7,535 nt of DNA, from assembly GCA_964554015.1 (NCBI GenBank), contig CAZKMO010000161.1:1-7535 (forward strand), given 5' to 3'. Positions 4,677-7,535 of this stretch are shown in pieces (position 1 is the stretch's first letter; the number at the start of each line of letters is the position of its first letter). The notes beneath the pieces were generated by a model. The model ran no database searches, was not told the DNA's origin, and saw nothing but the letters and a program-made list of their open reading frames with translations. This DNA is from CAYUAG01 sp964554015. GTDB lineage: Bacteria; Zhuqueibacterota; QNDG01; CAYUAG01. Position numbers and translations under genes: made by a program.

Positions 4677-7535
4677 ATGCGTTTAATATGTTTATTATTT
4701 TATATACTTTTAAACTTTACTATAAATTTATTTTCTCAGGATATATATTCTATATCTGCAATGAAATTATTTAATCAGGGAAATTATAAAGATGCCATTC
4801 CTTTATTTACTGAATATGCAGAAAATTATCAATCGGAAAGGGGCAAGGCGTATTATTTTATAGGCGAAAGTTATTATAATCTGTCTTTTGATGCGAATCG
4901 CAATACTCAATTAGCATTAGATTATATTAATAAAGCAAAAGATTTTTTTACCAGGGCAATTAAGCAACCTGATATTGAAAAATCAGAGTATAACCCTCAA
5001 TATAAAAAAGCCTGGTGTATGTTCAGGATATCTGAGTTGTCTCCTGATCCGACCTCTTATTTAATAAACAGTGCAAATGAGTTTAGTAAAATATCCTATT
5101 CCGCAAGTAGCAGGGATTACCATAACAGCCGGTTTATGGCTGCTGAATCTTACCTGATGCTGGCACAATATCTTATGTACAGACCGGACCCTTCCTGGAA
5201 TAACCTTAACAATTATTTAAATTCTTCTGAAAATATATTCAATATGATTATAGCAAATCCGGAAGTTTCGGAAAAAAGAAGAATTATTGCGAAAATAAGA
5301 AAAAGTGATTTATTACTGGAAAAAGCAATAATCAATCTTATTCAGAATAAAATTGAGAATTCAACTACTATTTTGAACAATATTGATTATATTAATATTT
5401 TATCAGGGGAAGACCATCAATTAAAAAATCAATTTAATTCAATCATTCAATATTCTGCGTTAAATAAATTGTTGTATACTCTCTTAGTTAATCCTTCTAC
5501 TCAGAATAGGAATAAGGTAATTTCTGCACTTGAAAATCTTACTGGCTTTTCCGGAGAAAAGTTTTTTATTAACAGCTTAACCGATTTCATCTATGAAGGA
5601 AACAGGCAAATAAATTATCTTTCCAACATCAATACCACCAACTATGAAAATGCAGCCCAGATAATCCCCGATGCTTGGTATTGGCTGGGATGGCTGCAGT
5701 TTTTAAATAATAATAGCAGTGCTATTGAAAGTTTCGATCACTATCTCAAAAGTACAGATACAGTAATAAAAGATTCAAGGATAAATTTTTTAAGAGAATC
5801 AGCTCAGTATAGAAAATTACTTATACAATTCGATAATAATGTATCAGATACAAATGTTTTAAATGAGATCGATAATAATCTTAACAATTTTCATCCTGAG
5901 AGTTCGTTAATTACCCGAGAAAAAAATGCTCTGCATAGTTTGGTAAAAGTTTGTTTGGGGTATAATATCGATAGAATCGTTCAAACCAGAGGTATACAGA
6001 TTTCATTTGAAGAGAGAATATCGAGAGTTATTAATTTAGTTCAGAAAATGCTGCAGCGGGCTACAAAAGTTGTAGGTAGAGAGAGAGTAGTTTATTTAAA
6101 TCACATACAAATGCTTCTTCAATATCTAAGCAATCTAGAAGAACATATTGATAATCCACCTCCAGAACTCAGAGAACAAATTATTTTTTATAATGGATTA
6201 CGGTTATTTTTACAAGCAGAAATCCAACCTTCTCAGGATGAAAAAAGGAAATTATTCATTGATGCTGCTGAGGAATTGCGTAAGTTAAATGAGTTGTCAG
6301 GCAGATATAAAAGCGAAGGGAATTATATACGGGCCAGAAGTTTTTTTGAAGCAGCCAGAAATTCAGGAAATAGCAGCCAACAAAATAATCTTTTTGATGA
6401 TGCCAAAGAAATCTTTATTTCCTTAATAAATGAACATCATAGTTTACGTTCAACCTATTATTTATCTGAAATTTTTCGTTTACGCCAGAACTTTGCTGCT
6501 TCCTTCCAATGCTATACAAAGATTAAAGATGAAGTGGGTAAAAAAGAAAAGAACAATTTTTGGTATATTAATGCTGATGCTGGCTTAGACCGAACCAATA
6601 ATTTCAAAGATACCGGCAACCCGAATGTTCTTAATGATATTAATATTTCTGCCATTATTTATCCAGAAGACCTTCTTATCGTAAATAACAAAGTTATTTC
6701 CATGGAACGGTTTGCTGATAGTGAGTTTTTAAAGCAGGAATATTTTAAAACAGCAATTAACTATTATAAAAAGTATGGATTACCGAAAAAGAGTTTTTAT
6801 CCTTCCCTAAATAGTTATGAGAATTCACTATTTAGGCAAAGAATATTTAATATTAATGTTGGAATACAGGAGAGAATGGGAGAATTATTTTCTGATTTTG
6901 TATTAGAAATAATTTGTCCAGAGCGAATTGTGTATAAACCATTTGTTATGTTAGACAGTGTAGCTATACACTCCTCAGAGGAATACATTTTTTCCCAAGA
7001 TTCCATTGCCTTAAATACCTCCCAGCTGTTATCTATCAAAAATCCTGATTGCTATCCTCTTTATATAAAAATAAATTTTATTAAACCCGGTATTAAAAAA
7101 TTAAGAGTGAGGTTACAGCCCGTCCTAACCTGTATGTCTTCCCGCTTATCCATAAATGAAATTATGAGTAAAGAGCAATTGGAAATAATTGATTTAAGCG
7201 AACGAAACGATTGGAATATCTTGTTTACTGATAATTTAGATAATAATCGAGAAATTATTTTAGATGATTTTCAAAACAATATTCAATATAGAGATCTGGT
7301 TTATTCTCCCTTCCACGAAACTTTTTTTGCGGTTAGGAATGACACCTCGGATTTAATAAAATATCAAAATAATAATAGAACAAACTTTAAAATAAATATT
7401 CCTGAAGAGCAAAAAAGTTTTTTTTATCCGGAAGGAATCGCTGTTGATTCTAAAGGAAATATTTATATTGTTAACTGGGCCCAACATCAGATAGTAGTGT
7501 TAGATAATAATGGGAATTTTTTAAAAGTATTGGGA
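4677..7535 (+). CDS. Large secreted TPR protein running into an NHL beta-propeller, 3'-truncated
   Basis: I read one frame without any stop from ATG 4677 to the window end: 953 codons and continuing. Residues 1-20 form a signal peptide (hydrophobic core 4-19, likely cut LFS|QDI), so the protein should be periplasmic or surface-exposed. Residue 28 onward is a clear TPR (AMKLFNQGNYKDAIPLFTEY, followed by GKAYYFIGESYYNL). Further TPR-like hairpins are at about 334-358 (AWYWLGWLQFLNNNSSAIES) and 594-619 (YYLSEIFRLRQNFAASFQCY), with a long all-helical stretch between. About 740-840 turns beta-rich and may be an Ig-like sandwich. About 870-908 looks like a worn propeller blade, and 916-953 is a clean NHL repeat (YPEGIAVDSKGNIYIV, then VVLDNNGNFLKVLG). 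More blades should follow beyond the window. TPR and propeller domains both bind proteins, and NHL propellers can also bind glycans. It lies 20 nt after the TonB-like gene, so it is probably the motor's periplasmic or outer-membrane-side partner. The domain calls are sure; the function is inferred. Confidence 0.9.
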   Translation, partial: MRLICLLFYILLNFTINLFSQDIYSISAMKLFNQGNYKDAIPLFTEYAENYQSERGKAYYFIGESYYNLSFDANRNTQLALDYINKAKDFFTRAIKQPDIEKSEYNPQYKKAWCMFRISELSPDPTSYLINSANEFSKISYSASSRDYHNSRFMAAESYLMLAQYLMYRPDPSWNNLNNYLNSSENIFNMIIANPEVSEKRRIIAKIRKSDLLLEKAIINLIQNKIENSTTILNNIDYINILSGEDHQLKNQFNSIIQYSALNKLLYTLLVNPSTQNRNKVISALENLTGFSGEKFFINSLTDFIYEGNRQINYLSNINTTNYENAAQIIPDAWYWLGWLQFLNNNSSAIESFDHYLKSTDTVIKDSRINFLRESAQYRKLLIQFDNNVSDTNVLNEIDNNLNNFHPESSLITREKNALHSLVKVCLGYNIDRIVQTRGIQISFEERISRVINLVQKMLQRATKVVGRERVVYLNHIQMLLQYLSNLEEHIDNPPPELREQIIFYNGLRLFLQAEIQPSQDEKRKLFIDAAEELRKLNELSGRYKSEGNYIRARSFFEAARNSGNSSQQNNLFDDAKEIFISLINEHHSLRSTYYLSEIFRLRQNFAASFQCYTKIKDEVGKKEKNNFWYINADAGLDRTNNFKDTGNPNVLNDINISAIIYPEDLLIVNNKVISMERFADSEFLKQEYFKTAINYYKKYGLPKKSFYPSLNSYENSLFRQRIFNINVGIQERMGELFSDFVLEIICPERIVYKPFVMLDSVAIHSSEEYIFSQDSIALNTSQLLSIKNPDCYPLYIKINFIKPGIKKLRVRLQPVLTCMSSRLSINEIMSKEQLEIIDLSERNDWNILFTDNLDNNREIILDDFQNNIQYRDLVYSPFHETFFAVRNDTSDLIKYQNNNRTNFKINIPEEQKSFFYPEGIAVDSKGNIYIVNWAQHQIVVLDNNGNFLKVLG

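Noticed and set aside
6815..7039. 74-codon open frame on the minus strand
   Set aside because: It is antisense to the long uninterrupted TPR-NHL reading frame on the + strand, with no independent support.
4657..7535. Long gene-free or decayed region after the TonB-like gene
   Set aside because: Reading the frame from ATG 4677 line by line gives 953 sense codons with no stop; it is one intact gene that runs off the window.

Overview
The window is AT-rich (about 30% G+C by eye) bacterial DNA, and seven genes, all on the + strand, fill nearly all of it. The gaps are 26 nt or less and two junctions are ATGA overlaps (the first only if an upstream start is used). No terminator, promoter, RNA gene, repeat array or mobile element is visible. 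It reads as the middle of one long operon: the first gene is cut at its 5' end and the last at its 3' end. Envelope-type proteins with Gln right after the predicted signal-peptide cleavage site, TPR and NHL domains, and Ig/Fn3-like folds suggest a diderm of the wider FCB group (Bacteroidetes, Cloacimonadota, Marinimicrobia, Fibrobacterota and relatives). That placement is inference; no marker gene is present.

Layout: (1) 1-486, C-terminal part of a helical TPR-like protein. (2) 511-1545, a secreted protein with an Ig/Fn3-like N-terminal domain and a beta-rich C-terminal half, possibly an outer-membrane protein. (3) 1572-2909, a MotA/TolQ/ExbB-family proton channel with an extra exported Ig-like domain at its N-terminus. 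(4) 2927-3514 and (5) 3524-4084, two divergent ExbD/TolR proteins; the second starts at TTG. (6) 4081-4656, a TonB/TolA-like single-pass protein. (7) 4677-7535, a very large secreted TPR protein that enters an NHL beta-propeller as the window ends. This last ORF is open for 953 codons and is the largest gene here.

Taken together, genes 3-6 supply all the parts of a proton-motive-force-driven trans-envelope motor: one stator channel, two plug/peptidoglycan-side subunits and one force transducer. Genes 1, 2 and 7 supply periplasmic or outer-membrane scaffolds. The closest known arrangements by part list are Tol-Pal (TolQ-TolR-TolA with the TolB beta-propeller and the TPR protein CpoB) and the Myxococcus gliding motor (AglR with two TolR-like subunits, AglQ and AglS, plus TPR and TonB-domain Glt proteins). 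No TonB-dependent receptor, TolB, Pal or Glt protein is recognisable in the window, so the cargo or purpose is open. The combination looks like a distinct, possibly undescribed Exb/Tol-type envelope machine.
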